Below are positions 62,501 to 64,000 of a stretch of 64,000 bases of DNA, one piece after another. This DNA is from Nematostella vectensis (lineage: Eukaryota > Cnidaria > Anthozoa > Actiniaria > Edwardsiidae). The position numbers were made by a program, and so were the translations under genes. The stretch is taken from NCBI RefSeq assembly GCF_932526225.1, contig NC_064036.1, positions 2,294,001-2,358,000 on the forward strand, read 5' to 3'. Positions within the stretch are counted from its first letter, which is position 1; every line of letters starts with the position of its first letter. The notes under the pieces are model-generated. The model did no database searches. It was not told where the DNA came from and saw nothing but the letters and a program-made list of their open reading frames with translations.

Positions 62501-63896
62501 TGAGTGGTGCTGCAAGAGAGGGAAAAACATCATTTAACCCAGAAACGACTGGTATGAGTGGTGCTGCAAGAGAAGGGAAAAACATCATTTAACCCAGAAA
62601 CGACTGGTATGAGTGGTGCTGCAAGAGAGGGGAAAAACATCATTTAACCCAGAAACGACCGGTATGAGTAGTGCTACAAGAGAGGGGAAAACATCATTTA
62701 ACCCAGAAACGACCGGTATGAGTGGTGCTACAAGAGAGGGAAAAACATCATTTAACCCAGAAACGACCGGTATGAGTGGTGCTACAAGAGAGGGAAAAAC
62801 ATCATTTAACCCAGAAACGACCGGTATGAGTGGTGCTGCAAGAGAGGGGAAAACATCATTTAACCCAGAAACGACCAGTATGAGTGGTGCTGCAAGAGAA
62901 GGGAAAAACATCATTTAACCCAGAAACGACCGGTATGAGTGGTGCTACAAGAGAGGGAAAAACATCATTTAACCCAGAAACGACCGGTATGAGTGGTGCT
63001 ACAAGAGAGGGGAAAACATCATTTAACCCAGAAACGACCAGTATGAGTAGTGCTACAAGAGAGGGGAAAACATCATTTAACCCAGAAACGACCGGTATGA
63101 GTAGTGCTACAAGAGAGGGAAAAACATCATTTAACCCAGAAACGACCGGTATGAGTGGTGCTGCAAGAGAGGGGAAAACATCATTTAACCCAGAAACGAC
63201 CGGTATGAGTGGTGCTGCAATAGAGGGAAAAACATCATTTAACCCAGAAACGACCGGTATGAGTGGTGCTACAAGAGAAGGAAAAACATCATTTAACCCA
63301 GAAACGACCGGTATGAGTGGTGCTGCAATAGAGGGGAAAAACATCATTTAACCCAGAAACGACCGGTATGAGTAGTGCTGCAAGAGAGGGGAAAAACATC
63401 ATTTAACCCAGAAACGACCGGTATGAGTGGTGCTGCAAGAGAGGGAAAAACATCATTTAACCCAGAAACGACCGGTATGAGTGGTGCTGCAATAGAGGGA
63501 AAAACATCATTTAACCCAGAAACGACCGGTATGAGTGGTGCTACAAGAGAAGGGAAAAACATCATTTAACCCAGAAACGACCGGTATGAGTGGTGCTGCA
63601 ATAGAGGGGAAAAACATCATTTAACCCAGAAACCACCGGTATGAGTGGTGCTGCAAGAGAGGGAAAAACATCATTTAACCCAGAAACAACCGGTATGAGT
63701 GGTGCTGCAAGAGAGGGGAAAAACATCATTTAACCCAGAAACGACCGGTATGAGTGGTGCTGCAAGAGAGGGAAAAACATCATTTAACCCAGAAACGACC
63801 GGTATGAGTGGTGCTACAAGAGAGGGAAAAACATCATTTAACCCAGAAACGACCGGTATGAGTGGTGCTGCAATAGAGGGGAAAAACATCATTTAA
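59493..63896 (-). repeat. 54-bp tandem array of the EXOSC10 3' splice site plus exon start, about 80 copies
   Basis: Read on the sense (minus) strand, each unit is AATGATGTTTTTCCCTCT, (A/C)TTG(C/T)AG, then the first 26 nt of the exon (CACCACTCATACCGGTCG and TTTCTGGG), then TTA. The unit nearest the gene continues into the real exon (59375-59518). All others return to the intron part. Units are 54-55 bp. Variant blocks repeat at 270-bp spacing (for example 61741 and 62011), showing segmental duplication within the array. Open frames of up to 343 codons on both strands result from the 54-bp period. Confidence 0.96.
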
Positions 63897-64000
63897 CAAT
63901 CTTTGAAACCTAGAAATGAACAGAATGACCACTCATGAAAAGATGAATCTTCAAGAGTGATTCCATGTTCTAATGGTGCTCTCAACGGGCAAAAAGGATT
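63897..64000. other. Unique intron sequence upstream of the EXOSC10 array
   Basis: The array stops within CATTTAACAATCTTTGAAAC. The final 104 bases show no exon and should be intron leading to the off-window exon that ends in the first catalytic DE block. Confidence 0.5.

Noticed and set aside
61557-62592. Long overlapping frames on both strands ([17 protein letters not shown] and [17 protein letters not shown] repeats)
   Set aside because: 54-bp array of the EXOSC10 acceptor region. No start, splice or family support.
59493-63896. CRISPR-like direct repeat array
   Set aside because: Units are contiguous without unique spacers, and the locus is a eukaryotic intron.

Overview
This is nuclear DNA from an invertebrate animal. 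Every long gene is broken by many short GT-AG introns, intergenic spaces are short, and there are no bacterial-style operons. The gene families are animal ones: peroxin-14, NOC2L, swiprosin/EFHD2, a PRXL2B-type peroxiredoxin-like protein, an M13 (neprilysin/ECE-like) ectopeptidase and the exosome nuclease EXOSC10. There are also two class-III-like GH18 chitinases with a peritrophin-A chitin-binding tail. A cnidarian (anthozoan) or a cephalochordate would fit; I lean to a cnidarian but the sequence does not settle it. I re-derived exons by hand from reading frame, splice consensus, phase and remembered family motifs, so exon edges are inference unless both phase and motif agree, which they do for almost all.

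Layout: PEX14 (minus, 1-4686, 3' end off the left edge) and NOC2L (plus, 4842-13948, complete) share a 155-bp divergent promoter. Two tandem chitinase paralogues follow on the minus strand (14302-18602 and 21011-24905); the first has lost its catalytic residues. EFHD2 (26409-29180, minus) and a selenoprotein form of PRXL2B (31106-33033, minus, with an in-frame TGA and a type II-like SECIS in the 3'UTR) come next. PRXL2B is divergent from a complete 17-exon M13 metallopeptidase gene (33770-44244, plus). After a 5.1-kb repeat-rich gap, EXOSC10 (49352 to at least 59518, minus) runs to the right, its 5' exons lying off the window.

Much of the rest is minisatellite. At least fifteen tandem arrays are present, mostly in introns. 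Three of them contain a real splice junction as part of the repeat unit: the PEX14 5' splice site (4 copies), the M13 gene 5' splice site (about 10 copies) and, most strikingly, the EXOSC10 3' splice site with the first 26 nt of its exon, repeated about 80 times over 4.4 kb. Several arrays have unit lengths divisible by three, which creates long open frames on both strands that are not genes.

The most interesting observations are the EXOSC10 acceptor array, the selenocysteine PRXL2B with its SECIS, the splice-site-capturing minisatellites as a general pattern, the catalytically dead chitinase paralogue, and the fact that the conserved genes (PEX14, NOC2L, EFHD2, PRXL2B, EXOSC10, and an M13 peptidase next to PRXL2B) all have human counterparts in chromosome band 1p36, suggesting an ancient linkage group.
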